From assembly GCA_023301765.1 (NCBI GenBank), contig JALZUC010000038.1:1-64000 (forward strand): a DNA stretch of 64,000 bases, read 5' to 3'. This stretch comes from Akkermansiaceae bacterium (GTDB lineage Bacteria; Verrucomicrobiota; Verrucomicrobiia; Verrucomicrobiales; Akkermansiaceae). A program made the translations under genes and the position numbers. How positions within the stretch are numbered: position 1 is the first letter of the stretch; the number at the start of each line of letters is the position of its first letter. Of this stretch, positions 26,292-36,388 are shown in pieces. The notes under the pieces were generated by a model. That model was not told where the DNA came from and did not search any database. It saw nothing but the letters and a program-made list of their open reading frames with translations.

Positions 26292-27452
26292 TTAGTTATT
26301 TAATAGTCTCTCATACTGTTCGTTAAGTAAGCTCGCAATTTTTCGCGGACCAAGATCATCTAATACCAGAGTTCGAGCTCTCGATCTTTCTTCAAAAAGA
26401 TCCTCTCCTATGCCTAATTCGGTTTGATGTAAAATTGCCTCTGCTAAGTCTTCAGCGTTCCGTTGGGAAACAATTGTACCATTCCCGTATTTCTCAATAT
26501 TTTCTGCCATACCAGTATTTTCTGTAACAATACAATGGCAATAACAAAGTAATGCTTCAATGACTTGATTTCCAAACGTTTCGCCATAAGAAGGTGCTAC
26601 CAAGATATTTACGGCTGCTAGCCCCTTACGTAAACTGATCGGCGAAACCTGCCCGTGCCTATAAAACCGATGTCCTGTTGCTTCTATAGCCGAAATTTCT
26701 CTATGCACATAATCATCAGAGCCTCCTTCTCCATAAATATGGAGCTCCATAGGGTTCTTAGTTGAATCTATTAATTCTATGGCTTGTCTTACAAGATGAA
26801 AACCCTTGCGCTCACATATGGTCCCAACAAAAGCTAATCTCCTTGGATCTTTAGTCGCTACAGGTGGATCAAGGAATGTACCTGTAATTGTATTGGGTAT
26901 AATAGTACAATCCAATTTAGGGTATAATTGATTTACAACATTCCCAAACTGCCTCGATTTAACAATGACCTGAGAGGTCTTATTCAAGACCCTTCTCTCC
27001 AGGTATTCAATAATCTTAGGGGCAGAGATAGTAGCTACAGGGTTCTTTTCATTATAATCTTCATAAAGAGCTTGAAGCGTAATTATCTTAGGTATTTTTA
27101 ATTTATACGCGGCTAATCCATAGGCGTCTTCTAGTCCATGAACATGTAATAATGACGGCGTTAAATTTTTAATAGTATTTTTTAACCGTATTATATCGCA
27201 CGTAAATAGTGTCCAACATCTGAGGCGTGACTGAGCTTTAAGGTATATTATATTCACCTTGTTATAGGTCAGCATGTGGTCACAGGATGCTCCTTTGACA
27301 AGTGTGATAACAGTAACCTCAAAATCTGTATGTCTACATACTGCTATTGCTTGGTCCAATACCCAGCGTCCAGGATGCCTTTTGACCTTTCCATAGTCAG
27401 GATGATCTTCAAGTAATGGTATATGTCCTAATATAAATATTTTTTTACTCAT
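26292..27452 (-). CDS. Family 4 glycosyltransferase
   Basis: A 386-residue GT-B enzyme. The start MSKKIFILGHIPLL at 27452 is preferred; the open frame extends 26 codons upstream, but that part overlaps the neighbouring membrane-protein gene and is not family-like. Domain landmarks: TIIPNTITGTF, LAFVGTICERKGFHLV and the E-x7-E motif in GETFGNQVIEALLCY. It probably adds one sugar of the repeat unit on the cytoplasmic face. Confidence 0.9.
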   Translation of the reverse strand: MSKKIFILGHIPLLEDHPDYGKVKRHPGRWVLDQAIAVCRHTDFEVTVITLVKGASCDHMLTYNKVNIIYLKAQSRLRCWTLFTCDIIRLKNTIKNLTPSLLHVHGLEDAYGLAAYKLKIPKIITLQALYEDYNEKNPVATISAPKIIEYLERRVLNKTSQVIVKSRQFGNVVNQLYPKLDCTIIPNTITGTFLDPPVATKDPRRLAFVGTICERKGFHLVRQAIELIDSTKNPMELHIYGEGGSDDYVHREISAIEATGHRFYRHGQVSPISLRKGLAAVNILVAPSYGETFGNQVIEALLCYCHCIVTENTGMAENIEKYGNGTIVSQRNAEDLAEAILHQTELGIGEDLFEERSRARTLVLDDLGPRKIASLLNEQYERLLNN

Positions 27453-27489
27453 AATAGTATCCGACTCCAAGAAGTTGCTATCGAAGTAA

Positions 27490-28935
27490 TCACTCTCTGG
27501 CTTCATACCAACGTTGCTCTTTAAGTCCATTATTAACCGCGCATGTTAACCCCAAAAATAAGCCCCCGCCCATAGCTAAAACTGCAACATCACCACTACT
27601 CAAGGAACGCATAACACCGAAAAACATAAAGAAGAATATCATAGCCATCAGGGATCTAGGCCAAATGGGAAGATCCGCTATGTGTCCTAATGACCAGCTA
27701 CGCTTCAATACAAAAATTTGTAGTATGAGCCACGCTATGGCACAAGGGATACCAAAAGAGGCCGACAGACCTAACCATGTACTATGCCAGTTTTTACCCG
27801 CAATATGAGGAAATGCAAGTATGTCATCTTCTGAAAACTTAATTTGATGAACGTATGAGGTATCATTCATTAGCTGGAAATCATCTATAGTAAGACTAAC
27901 CCCTTTCCCAATAATTGGCCTTTCTTTTATATTGATGATAGCCCATCGGTTTAATGTCTCACGAAAAATATCATTAGTGGAGTCTTCAACCTCATGACTC
28001 CAATCAGCAGGAATAAACGCAATTACTCGCTGAAATTGAAGCGGAATAGGTGTCACATAATTCTGCATTACCACAGCACCCATAATTGCTAAACTACCAA
28101 GCATAATAACGGCCATTGCAATGACAGCTTCACGGTGCCAAAAACATGCTATAATCGGAATAACGCAGCAACCTGCAAAAGCCATCCGTTTACCTGAAAA
28201 CATACAGATGGCTAATAGTAAAACATAGGCTGCTACTTTCCATGGAGTTTTAATAATATTCGATGGACTGAACCTTGCAAACATCAGGAATACACCACCT
28301 AAAGAAATAAGAGATAGCCCCTGCTGCCAGCTATAGAACCCTGATTCAGCACCAATAGCCCTATAACCAATAAAAGTACTAATGGCCGTGTAGACCCCCG
28401 TCAGGGCAGAAGCGCTGAATAATAAATAACATACTCTCTTGGCTTGCTTATCGCGAATAGACATCTGACTCAACATCATCATGCCTACTACTGCTATAAT
28501 AACGGTTAGATAACGTCTACCACCTACTGCTTCAGCCCCTAAAATAGCTAAGCCTCCACCATTGATCAATGCTATCAGTATTACCCACCCGCCGTAGATC
28601 AACATGGGCCACCAATCTGCAATTCTTATTTTGAAGTTTTTACGTCCTTGTATTACGGCTAAGACCATTAATCCGCTAAACATCGTAACAACCATCTCGG
28701 CTAAACTAATTGACCGGCCTGCAAACAAAGGTATGGCAGGAAGCTCAGCCAACATTGCAAATGGTAATAAATACCAGGTTCTTAACCCCAGTAATAAAAA
28801 TATCGGAATACTGAATATCAGAACCATACTGATATACACAGTTTGGAATTCACCTTGCCCAACCTGAACTGCCAAGATAATAGCAACGATCAGACCTATT
28901 ATTACGATAAACAGAGCAATTAATTTATTATTCAT
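27490..28935 (-). CDS. Wzy/O-antigen-ligase-like polytopic membrane protein
   Basis: A 481-residue inner-membrane protein with about 11-12 hydrophobic segments and one large periplasmic loop (about residues 295-380) containing RPIIGKGVSLTID and WHSTWLGLSASFGIPCAIAW. The HSTWL-x5-FG pattern is that of the Wzy_C/O-antigen ligase superfamily. With the flippase immediately downstream it is the best candidate for the repeat-unit polymerase; the TPR-tailed protein at 20.5-22.7 kb is the second family member in this locus. Confidence 0.82.
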   Translation of the reverse strand: MNNKLIALFIVIIGLIVAIILAVQVGQGEFQTVYISMVLIFSIPIFLLLGLRTWYLLPFAMLAELPAIPLFAGRSISLAEMVVTMFSGLMVLAVIQGRKNFKIRIADWWPMLIYGGWVILIALINGGGLAILGAEAVGGRRYLTVIIAVVGMMMLSQMSIRDKQAKRVCYLLFSASALTGVYTAISTFIGYRAIGAESGFYSWQQGLSLISLGGVFLMFARFSPSNIIKTPWKVAAYVLLLAICMFSGKRMAFAGCCVIPIIACFWHREAVIAMAVIMLGSLAIMGAVVMQNYVTPIPLQFQRVIAFIPADWSHEVEDSTNDIFRETLNRWAIINIKERPIIGKGVSLTIDDFQLMNDTSYVHQIKFSEDDILAFPHIAGKNWHSTWLGLSASFGIPCAIAWLILQIFVLKRSWSLGHIADLPIWPRSLMAMIFFFMFFGVMRSLSSGDVAVLAMGGGLFLGLTCAVNNGLKEQRWYEARE

Positions 28936-28950
28936 AAAATCTTAATATCT

Positions 28951-30186
28951 TTAAACTTTTTGGTGATTTTTAGCGTACACAAATACGTAATATAGCATGA
29001 GTATCGTAGATACTAGCATCGTTATTTGGATCAAATAGACTATTCCAATTGCGTTTTTTACAAACAACAAACCACCTCCAACTGCCATAGAAATTGCCAA
29101 TATATTGATAATTGCCTGGGATTTAAAAAACTTTCGGCCCTGCATCAGGGAGCACGTTAAATGATAAATACCCTGCACAGCACCAAACATAGCAAAAGCT
29201 TTGAAATAAGGGACTGCGGGTAGCCAATCAGAACCAAAGACAAATAATACTATGTCATCAGCCCATAAGAGCCACAAAAGGCCAAAGGAAATACCCGAAA
29301 TAAACAAAACCCCGGCCCGTCTAATATAAATCCTCCATAAAGAAGCAATCTCCTTTGTTTTACTAAAAATAACAATTGCTGGCCCGCCAGCCAATGCTCC
29401 TAGTATAAGAAATGACAGTGGGCCATAATTATAAGCTCTATTATAATAGCCCACATCAGCTTTACTGCTAATCGTGCCTACAACAATCTTGTCAGCACGA
29501 GTATAGATCATTTGTGAGCAATGGCACAGCCATTGCCAAAAGGCAGGTCTAACTATCGCGTAGAAATTTTTTATGATAACTGGTTGCTTCGTGATTTCTC
29601 GTGGATTATACCTCCTCATTACGAGCCAGTTCACCAAGGGGCCAATCCATACGGTTCCTATTAAAGCCCATACACCACATCCCATCAAAGCAAGTGGTAT
29701 CGTTATTAATGCTGCAATAGGTGTAAATATTAGCTTTACTTTAAAGTTCTGCTTAAACTTCATCTTACCTTCTAGATCACAGCGTAATAAATTACTAAAT
29801 TTATCAATGGCTGAGAAAAAACCGTAAAGAAATATTACGGCACAAACTTCTACAGAAACACCCCATAGCAGACAACCCACTGAAACAATTGTTATCACAA
29901 GCATTTCAACATAGGTTAAAAACTTTGTCATCGCCCAGGCTGACCCAAATCCTTTTTTCTGATAATACGGATCTACACGAACTAAATTCCCAATTTCCCA
30001 CTGCGTTAATAGAGACGCCACTACAGCGATACTTATACCCAAAGCATAAATACCAAACTCTTCAGGAAGAATAAGCCTCGCTAGTATAACACTGTATAGC
30101 AGCCCCCAACCCCGTTCAGCGTAATTTGCTAAACTCTGCCAGTAAGTTGCTGATTCCCCAATTTTTTTCATTAGAGATTTTAACAT
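28951..30186 (-). CDS. Wzx-type oligosaccharide flippase (PST/MATE-like)
   Basis: A 411-residue membrane protein with about 12 hydrophobic segments. The N-terminus YWQSLANYAERGWGLLYSVILARLILPEEFGIYALG is the typical polysaccharide-exporter opening (LxRxLxPxxFGxYAL). IYTRADKIVVGTISSKADVGYYNRAYNYG is the conserved middle block. It moves undecaprenyl-linked repeat units across the inner membrane. It is 15 bp from the polymerase-like gene, as expected for a Wzx/Wzy pair. Confidence 0.92.
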   Translation of the reverse strand: MLKSLMKKIGESATYWQSLANYAERGWGLLYSVILARLILPEEFGIYALGISIAVVASLLTQWEIGNLVRVDPYYQKKGFGSAWAMTKFLTYVEMLVITIVSVGCLLWGVSVEVCAVIFLYGFFSAIDKFSNLLRCDLEGKMKFKQNFKVKLIFTPIAALITIPLALMGCGVWALIGTVWIGPLVNWLVMRRYNPREITKQPVIIKNFYAIVRPAFWQWLCHCSQMIYTRADKIVVGTISSKADVGYYNRAYNYGPLSFLILGALAGGPAIVIFSKTKEIASLWRIYIRRAGVLFISGISFGLLWLLWADDIVLFVFGSDWLPAVPYFKAFAMFGAVQGIYHLTCSLMQGRKFFKSQAIINILAISMAVGGGLLFVKNAIGIVYLIQITMLVSTILMLYYVFVYAKNHQKV

Positions 30187-30236
30187 CGTAACTCAATTCT
30201 ACACAAAAGGCTTAACAAGTAGTTAGAGCATAAGGT

Positions 30237-30941
30237 TTAACTAATATTATATTTATTAGGTGAATTACGTGGCCTCATGATCCCAAGCCCACCAATAATA
30301 CCTGACTTTTGATAATTTAAATCAAACTCTTTACACCATTCTGATGCTATTCTTTCCTCACTTTCTCTATCTATATCATCTAGAAACACTACAAAATCTT
30401 CGGCAAGGTAATCACGTAATTTGTGTAACGCAGGGTATCTAGCATTATAGCCTGTACTTGCTATTGGTGCATCCACTAGCAGAACGTCAAAAGGCTTGTA
30501 ATTCAACTTGGCTGCAACATCGTCATTATCTAAATCATACCATTTATAACTTCTACCGTTGATGTCTTGAGGCACTAATTCGGCGTGAATAAATTCACAA
30601 GCATGTTTGTAACCACCTAGATTTTTCTCTGTCACTTTAATCCAACCCTGATCATTTTCCAAACTAACCATATTCGCACCACGTTCACTCAGGAATTTTG
30701 ATAACATCACAGTAGACATACCACAGCCAATTTCTAATACCCTTGATCTGTTATGTATGAGTATTTCGTTATACATCATAGCTACAGCACTCGGCCGTAG
30801 TGCGGAACCAGTCCAAGGAAGGTATTCATCTATATATGGCTTTAGTCTCTGTAATGCTTTGGCATCATGGATCTCCTGTAAAACAGTACGATTAAGTGTC
30901 GAGTCATAGTGCTTAAATAGCTTTTTAATTATTTGCTTCAT
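30237..30941 (-). CDS. Class I SAM-dependent methyltransferase
   Basis: A 234-residue protein. The Rossmann motif I SRVLEIGCGMSTVML (near residues 65-80) and an acidic end of strand 2 (MVSLENDQGW) form the SAM site; FDVLLVDAPI is motif IV. The N-terminal 60 residues are a helical cap. Context in the EPS operon suggests O-methylation of a sugar, but a small-molecule substrate such as a phosphonate ester is an open alternative. Confidence 0.8.
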   Translation of the reverse strand: MKQIIKKLFKHYDSTLNRTVLQEIHDAKALQRLKPYIDEYLPWTGSALRPSAVAMMYNEILIHNRSRVLEIGCGMSTVMLSKFLSERGANMVSLENDQGWIKVTEKNLGGYKHACEFIHAELVPQDINGRSYKWYDLDNDDVAAKLNYKPFDVLLVDAPIASTGYNARYPALHKLRDYLAEDFVVFLDDIDRESEERIASEWCKEFDLNYQKSGIIGGLGIMRPRNSPNKYNIS

Positions 30942-30974
30942 AGAAGATAAATATGATTCTTAATTATTATACTT

Positions 30975-31763
30975 TTAGATCGCCGATTTTTTCTGCCTAT
31001 CAAAAATATTATACCATATATAGAGACTATTATAAGTTAGATACCTCTTATATAATCTACGAGGCTCTTTACAAATTCTATAAAACCACTCTAGCCCGGA
31101 TTTCTGAATCCATATGGGGGCTTGCTTAACTTCCCCAGCATGAAAAGTAAAGGCAGCACCGATACCAAAATAGACGCCTAGTGGCAGCTCGTCTTTGTGT
31201 TTAGCAATCCAGCGTTCTTGCTTCGGACACCCCAGACCAACCCATATAAGATTAGCATTAGTCGCCTTAATTTTCTGACAAATACGCTCAAATTCATTAT
31301 CCGTCCAGTCACCAAATGGTGGAGAATAGGAGCCCACGATACTTGTGCGGGGAAACTCCTGAGCAAAACGCGTATTTAGTTTATCTAATGTGGTTTGTTG
31401 CCCGCCTAGAAAAAAGTGTCTGTATTCGCCCTTACCTTCTGTTGCTTCGATCGTCTTTAACATCAAAGTAGGGCCATATACTCGATCCGTAAGTTTTTCC
31501 TTCTCAGAAACTTTTCTATTAACCGACCACAGTAAAGGCATACCGTCTGGGCAGATAAGATCAAATCTACTCATTGCCTCTCCAAACGTGCTATCATGCC
31601 TTGCTAGTGCGGCAACATGGGTATTGGCAGCTTCTACAGCATAGGCTCTGTCAGCCATAATAGCCGCAGTCTTGATCCACTGAATAGCTCCTGCGTAGCT
31701 GGTTACAGCCACAGGAAGGCCTATGATATCTTTAGTGACTATAATTGGAAGAGTTACCGCCAT
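30975..31763 (-). CDS. WecG/TagA/CpsF family glycosyltransferase (GT26)
   Basis: A 262-residue GT-E-fold enzyme. AVEAANTHVAALARHD, LICPDGMPLLW and VYGPTLMLKTIEATEG match the family. ANLIWVGLGCPKQERWIAKH is its hallmark, and GIGAAFTFHAGEVKQAPIWIQKSGLEWFYRICKEPRRL is the conserved C-terminal block. Such enzymes usually add the second sugar, for example ManNAc(A) or a hexose, to the lipid carrier. A 115-bp gap separates it from fcl. Confidence 0.93.
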   Translation of the reverse strand: MAVTLPIIVTKDIIGLPVAVTSYAGAIQWIKTAAIMADRAYAVEAANTHVAALARHDSTFGEAMSRFDLICPDGMPLLWSVNRKVSEKEKLTDRVYGPTLMLKTIEATEGKGEYRHFFLGGQQTTLDKLNTRFAQEFPRTSIVGSYSPPFGDWTDNEFERICQKIKATNANLIWVGLGCPKQERWIAKHKDELPLGVYFGIGAAFTFHAGEVKQAPIWIQKSGLEWFYRICKEPRRLYKRYLTYNSLYIWYNIFDRQKKSAI

Positions 31764-31878
31764 AGTTTATTAATCTTGGTAGAGTTGTATACTCTGTTCC
31801 AACAACGGCTTTTTACAGACCACTTCTTAACTCTCATTGCTGAGCACTAGACATGAAAAGTGAGGGTGTTCACCCCGT

Positions 31879-32817
31879 TTACTTGTCACGTAGGTTACCA
31901 CCTTTTTCTTCTTTCAAATAACACTGGTAAGCCGAAGCAAGCCCTTCGTCTAAAGGAACTGTTGGAGACCAGTGCAGTGATTTTAATATGGAGTTATCCA
32001 TTAACTTACGCGGTGTACCATCTGGTTTTGTAGTGTCTGTTTCTATGGAGCCTTGATACCCAACTACTTTGGCAACGCTCTCGGCTAGTTCTAGAATAGT
32101 GACGTCATCGCCATAACCAACATTGACCCAGTCTGGTGGACTCTCCACTGCCATAAGATGGAAACATGCACTGGCTAGGTCGTCAACATAGAGGAACTCA
32201 CGGCGAGGTGTTCCTGTTCCCCATATTGTTACACTGCTTGCCCCCGCCAGCTTCGCCTCATGAAATCGACGTAGCATGGCTGGTATGACATGTGAATTTT
32301 CCGTATGATAATTATCACCAGGGCCATAGAGATTAGTAGGCATAGCTGCGTGGTATTTGACACCATATTGGCTACTGTAATACTGGCATAACTTTAACCC
32401 AGCAATCTTGGCTACAGCATATGCTTCATTGGTAGGCTCTAAATCTGAGGTAAGCAGGCAACCCTCTGGCATTGGCTGAGGTGCATGCTTCGGATAAATA
32501 CATGAGCTACCTAGAAAAAGTAATTCTCTAATACCCGCTTGGTATGAGCCTTCGATGGCATTTGCAGCAATCATGAGGTTCTTGTATATAAAGTCTGCAG
32601 GGTAGGTGCTATTTGCATGGATACCTCCCACTTTAGCCGCGGCAACGATTACTTGTGTGGGTGTATTAGACGCCAGATACTCATGGGTCTGCTTCTGATT
32701 CGTGAGATCTAACTCCCTACTGGATGGCTGCAGGATATCTTTATAACCACGTTTGTGAGCTTCACGAATGAGAGCCGATCCCACCATACCACCTGAACCT
32801 AAAATGAGAAGTTTCAT
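31879..32817 (-). CDS. fcl: GDP-L-fucose synthase
   Basis: A 312-residue NADPH-dependent epimerase-reductase that completes GDP-L-fucose from the Gmd product. The Rossmann motif [10 protein letters not shown] is at the N-terminus. [15 protein letters not shown] contains the catalytic Ser/Cys region, and Tyr/Lys of [10 protein letters not shown] is the catalytic pair. [27 protein letters not shown] is diagnostic of the family. It lies 40 bp after gmd, the standard pairing. Confidence 0.96.
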   Translation of the reverse strand: MKLLILGSGGMVGSALIREAHKRGYKDILQPSSRELDLTNQKQTHEYLASNTPTQVIVAAAKVGGIHANSTYPADFIYKNLMIAANAIEGSYQAGIRELLFLGSSCIYPKHAPQPMPEGCLLTSDLEPTNEAYAVAKIAGLKLCQYYSSQYGVKYHAAMPTNLYGPGDNYHTENSHVIPAMLRRFHEAKLAGASSVTIWGTGTPRREFLYVDDLASACFHLMAVESPPDWVNVGYGDDVTILELAESVAKVVGYQGSIETDTTKPDGTPRKLMDNSILKSLHWSPTVPLDEGLASAYQCYLKEEKGGNLRDK

Positions 32818-32857
32818 GCTTATTATAAAAATGAATGAGCTAAGTGACAGGCTGATT

Positions 32858-33976
32858 TTACTCTTTTGTCATGGAGACGCTGTATCCGTGGGACTCAAGT
32901 AGCGCATGACGTCTGGCATGATCTAGATCATGAGCAATCATTTCCGCACACATTTTCTCCACAGATATTTCAGGAACCCAACCTAGTTTTTCTTTTGCTT
33001 TAGTAGGATCACCTAACAAGGTCTCCACCTCTGCCGGGCGGAAATACCGTGGATCTACTCGGACTATAACATCTCCTATTGAGACACCAGGTGTGCTAGT
33101 AACATCGTCAACGGATTTCACCACCGCTACTTCTTCAAGTCCATCTCCCTTAAATTCCAGATCTATACCAGCTTCCTTTGCTGACATTCTGACAAATTCA
33201 CGTACAGATATTTGCTTGCCCGTGGCTATTACAAAATCATCAGCTTCCTCTTGCTGGAGCATCATCCACTGCATACGCACATAATCTTTAGCATGACCCC
33301 AGTCACGTAAAGCATCCATATTTCCAAGATATAAACATTTTTCTACACCTTGAGAGATGTTTGCTATCGCACGGGTAATCTTACGGGTGACAAATGTTTC
33401 TCCCCGTCTAGGTGATTCATGGTTAAACAGTATACCATTACAGGCATAAATGCCGTATGATTCACGATAGTTTACTGTAATCCAGTAGGCATACATCTTA
33501 GCTACGCCATATGGTGATCGAGGGTGAAATGGTGTGGTTTCACGTTGTGGAATTTCTTGAACATCACCGTATAGCTCTGACGTAGAAGCCTGGTAGAAGC
33601 GCGTTTTCTTTTCTAGTCCGAGGAACCGGATTGCCTCCAAAAGGCGTAAAGCTCCGAGCGCGTCAACATCCGCAGTGTATTCAGGGGACTCAAAGGAAAC
33701 TGCCACGTGAGATTGCGCCCCTAGATTATAGACTTCATCAGGTTCTATCTCACCTAACAATCGTGTTAGATTTGATGTATCGGTAAGATCTCCGTAGTGG
33801 AGGTGGAAGCGTGAATGTTCCACATGAGGGTCTTGGTAGATATGGTCAATCCGTTCTGTATTAAAGGATGAGGATCTACGTTTAATACCATGTACCTCAT
33901 ACCCTTTTGCTAACAAAAACTCGGCAAGGTAAGAGCCGTCTTGACCTGTAATACCGGTGATAAGTGCTTTTTTCAT
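32858..33976 (-). CDS. gmd: GDP-mannose 4,6-dehydratase
   Basis: A 372-residue short-chain dehydrogenase. [15 protein letters not shown] binds [23 protein letters not shown] is the Gmd signature, and [18 protein letters not shown] with [10 protein letters not shown] supply the catalytic Thr-Glu-Tyr-Lys. [15 protein letters not shown] and [21 protein letters not shown] are typical. It makes GDP-4-keto-6-deoxymannose for fcl, so the polymer probably contains fucose. Confidence 0.97.
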   Translation of the reverse strand: MKKALITGITGQDGSYLAEFLLAKGYEVHGIKRRSSSFNTERIDHIYQDPHVEHSRFHLHYGDLTDTSNLTRLLGEIEPDEVYNLGAQSHVAVSFESPEYTADVDALGALRLLEAIRFLGLEKKTRFYQASTSELYGDVQEIPQRETTPFHPRSPYGVAKMYAYWITVNYRESYGIYACNGILFNHESPRRGETFVTRKITRAIANISQGVEKCLYLGNMDALRDWGHAKDYVRMQWMMLQQEEADDFVIATGKQISVREFVRMSAKEAGIDLEFKGDGLEEVAVVKSVDDVTSTPGVSIGDVIVRVDPRYFRPAEVETLLGDPTKAKEKLGWVPEISVEKMCAEMIAHDLDHARRHALLESHGYSVSMTKE

Positions 33977-33994
33977 ACAAGATTATTTAATAAT

Positions 33995-34924
33995 TTAGAC
34001 AGCTGTGCGGAAGTATTCGATAGCTCTATCTAACCCTTCATCAAGTCCGATTTTTGGTTCCCAGTTGAGATGTTTCATTGCTAGCGAAATATCTGGTTTT
34101 CGTTGTTTAGGATCATCTCCGGGTAGATCTCTAAAGACTAACTTACTTTTATTTCCTACTTTCTGAATGACCTTTTCCGCAAGCTCTAACATCGTAAACT
34201 CTACCGGATTACCTACATTGACGGGACCTATGACCTCTTCTTGCTCCATCAAACTAACAAATCCATCAATCAAGTCATCTACATAGCAAAAAGACCTAGT
34301 TTGTAAGCCATCACCATAGATAGTTATATCCTCATTTCTTAATGCCTGACAGATAAAGTTAGAAACAACCCGCCCATCATCTGGATTCATACGGGGCCCA
34401 TAAGTGTTAAAGATTCTGGCAATACGGATATCTACTCCATTTTGCCGGTGATAGTCCATGAAGAGTGTTTCCGCTGCACGCTTACCTTCATCATAACAAG
34501 ATCTGATCCCAACTGGGTTTACATTCCCCCAGTAAGACTCTGGCTGGGGGTGCACCTCAGGGTCCCCATATACCTCTGACGTAGATGCCTGAAAAACACG
34601 TGCTTTACAGCGCTTTGCAAGACCTAAGCAGTTAATGGCGCCCATCACTGAAGTCTTAATAGTTTTGATCGAATTATACTGATAGTGAGGAGGAGACGCG
34701 GGGCATGCAAGATTGTAGATCTCATCGACTTCAAATTTAAAAGGATCTATAACATCGTGCCGAACTTGTTCAAAATTAGGATTTGTAATAAGGTGTGCAG
34801 TATTCTGCTTACTTCCAGTAAAGTAATTATCTAACGAAATAACTTCATTACCCTCTGCCAAGAGGCGATCACATAAATGGGAACCAAGAAAACCAGCCCC
34901 CCCGGTAACAAGAATTTTTTTCAT
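33995..34924 (-). CDS. uxs: UDP-glucuronate decarboxylase (UDP-xylose synthase)
   Basis: A 309-residue short-chain dehydrogenase with [18 protein letters not shown] at the N-terminus, [10 protein letters not shown], catalytic Tyr-Lys in [14 protein letters not shown], and [23 protein letters not shown], the block that marks UDP-xylose synthases rather than dTDP-glucose dehydratases. It converts UDP-glucuronate, the product of the neighbouring ugd, to UDP-xylose. The gmd gene follows 18 bp downstream. Confidence 0.93.
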   Translation of the reverse strand: MKKILVTGGAGFLGSHLCDRLLAEGNEVISLDNYFTGSKQNTAHLITNPNFEQVRHDVIDPFKFEVDEIYNLACPASPPHYQYNSIKTIKTSVMGAINCLGLAKRCKARVFQASTSEVYGDPEVHPQPESYWGNVNPVGIRSCYDEGKRAAETLFMDYHRQNGVDIRIARIFNTYGPRMNPDDGRVVSNFICQALRNEDITIYGDGLQTRSFCYVDDLIDGFVSLMEQEEVIGPVNVGNPVEFTMLELAEKVIQKVGNKSKLVFRDLPGDDPKQRKPDISLAMKHLNWEPKIGLDEGLDRAIEYFRTAV

Positions 34925-34990
34925 TTCGTGAAATTATATTAGATATTTATTACAGTTAACACATTAACCAAACATGACAGGACAATATGT

Positions 34991-36376
34991 CTAGCCTTTG
35001 CCAATAGCGTAGACAGAAAAACCTTTTTTCTTCAGTGCCGCATGGTCCAGTAAATTCCTGCCATCAAACAAAAATGCAGGTTTATACATAGCCGCCAACA
35101 CTTTATCAAAATCTGTGTTTCTGAAATCATCCCACTCGGTTAGCACCGCTATTGCGTGTGCTTGCTCAGCGGCTTCTTCACAAGATTCACAAATTATAAG
35201 TTGTTTGGCGATAACCTCTAATGATACTCCTTGATTGGTCAAATCCTCATGAATTCTTTTTTCTGAAACACGCGGGTCATAAATTGCCACCTGAGCCCCT
35301 TCTAGCAGCAGATCTCTACAAACATAAATTGATGCTGATTCACGAGTGTCATTGGTATCTTTTTTAAAGGCAAAACCCCAAACCGCTACTCGTTTTCCAC
35401 TTACTGTGTTAAATAGCCGATTAACAATATTCTCCGCAAATCGTGATTTTTGCCAATCATTCATCTTGATGACAGATTCCCAATATGAAGCCACTTCAGG
35501 TAAGCCAAAGTGCTCACAGAGATAGACAAGATTTAAAATATCCTTCTGAAAACAAGAACCTCCAAACCCTACAGAGGCTTGTAAAAACTTCGCCCCGATC
35601 CTTGAATCCATGCCTATCGCCTTGGCTACCTCATCAACATCAGCGCCAGTTGTTTCACACAGCGCAGAAATAGAGTTAATTGATGAAATTCTCTGTGCTA
35701 AAAAAGCATTAGCCACTAACTTGGAGAGCTCTGACGACCATAGGTTAGTGGTAAGAATGCGTTCACGGGGAATCCACTGGCCATAGATATCAGCTAGAGT
35801 TTTCACGGCAGCATCGCCAGCCTCTGTCTTCTCTCCACCTATGAGAATACGGTCTGGATTAGTAAGATCCTCAACAGCTGTCCCCTCAGCAAGAAACTCG
35901 GGATTCGAGAGCACCTGAAACTTTCCATCCTCTGAATTAGCACTTAAAATAGCCTGTAGCGCTTCAGCTGTGCGCACTGGAATCGTGCTTTTTTCTACAA
36001 TGATTTTCGGACCTTTACAGACTTTTGCGATCATCCGGGCTGCAGACTCAATATAACACAAATCAGCTGCACGCCCTGCACCCATGCCGTAAGTTTTGGT
36101 GGGCGTACCTACAGCAACAAAGATAATATCTGCATCTGCAATTTGCACTTCAACATCGGTTGAGAAAAAGAGATTTCTACCTCGTGCCTTACTAACGATT
36201 TCTAATAAACCGGGTTCGTAAATCGGTAGTTTATCAGAGTTCCATGCCTGAATACGGGCTTCGTTTAAATCAACTACACTTACCGTAATATCAGGGCACT
36301 TGGCCGCTATCATCGCCATGGTAGGGCCCCCTACATACCCTGCACCAATACAGCAAATTTTTTTAGGTAGATTCAT
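34991..36376 (-). CDS. ugd: UDP-glucose 6-dehydrogenase
   Basis: A 461-residue enzyme oxidising UDP-glucose to UDP-glucuronate. [18 protein letters not shown] is the NAD site; catalytic Cys lies in [11 protein letters not shown] and the substrate lysine in [39 protein letters not shown] starts the C-terminal UDP-binding domain. Its length and TRESAS block resemble the longer, animal-like class. Together with uxs it supplies uronate and xylose donors. Confidence 0.96.
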   Translation of the reverse strand: MNLPKKICCIGAGYVGGPTMAMIAAKCPDITVSVVDLNEARIQAWNSDKLPIYEPGLLEIVSKARGRNLFFSTDVEVQIADADIIFVAVGTPTKTYGMGAGRAADLCYIESAARMIAKVCKGPKIIVEKSTIPVRTAEALQAILSANSEDGKFQVLSNPEFLAEGTAVEDLTNPDRILIGGEKTEAGDAAVKTLADIYGQWIPRERILTTNLWSSELSKLVANAFLAQRISSINSISALCETTGADVDEVAKAIGMDSRIGAKFLQASVGFGGSCFQKDILNLVYLCEHFGLPEVASYWESVIKMNDWQKSRFAENIVNRLFNTVSGKRVAVWGFAFKKDTNDTRESASIYVCRDLLLEGAQVAIYDPRVSEKRIHEDLTNQGVSLEVIAKQLIICESCEEAAEQAHAIAVLTEWDDFRNTDFDKVLAAMYKPAFLFDGRNLLDHAALKKKGFSVYAIGKG

Positions 36377-36388
36377 CCTATTTATCGA

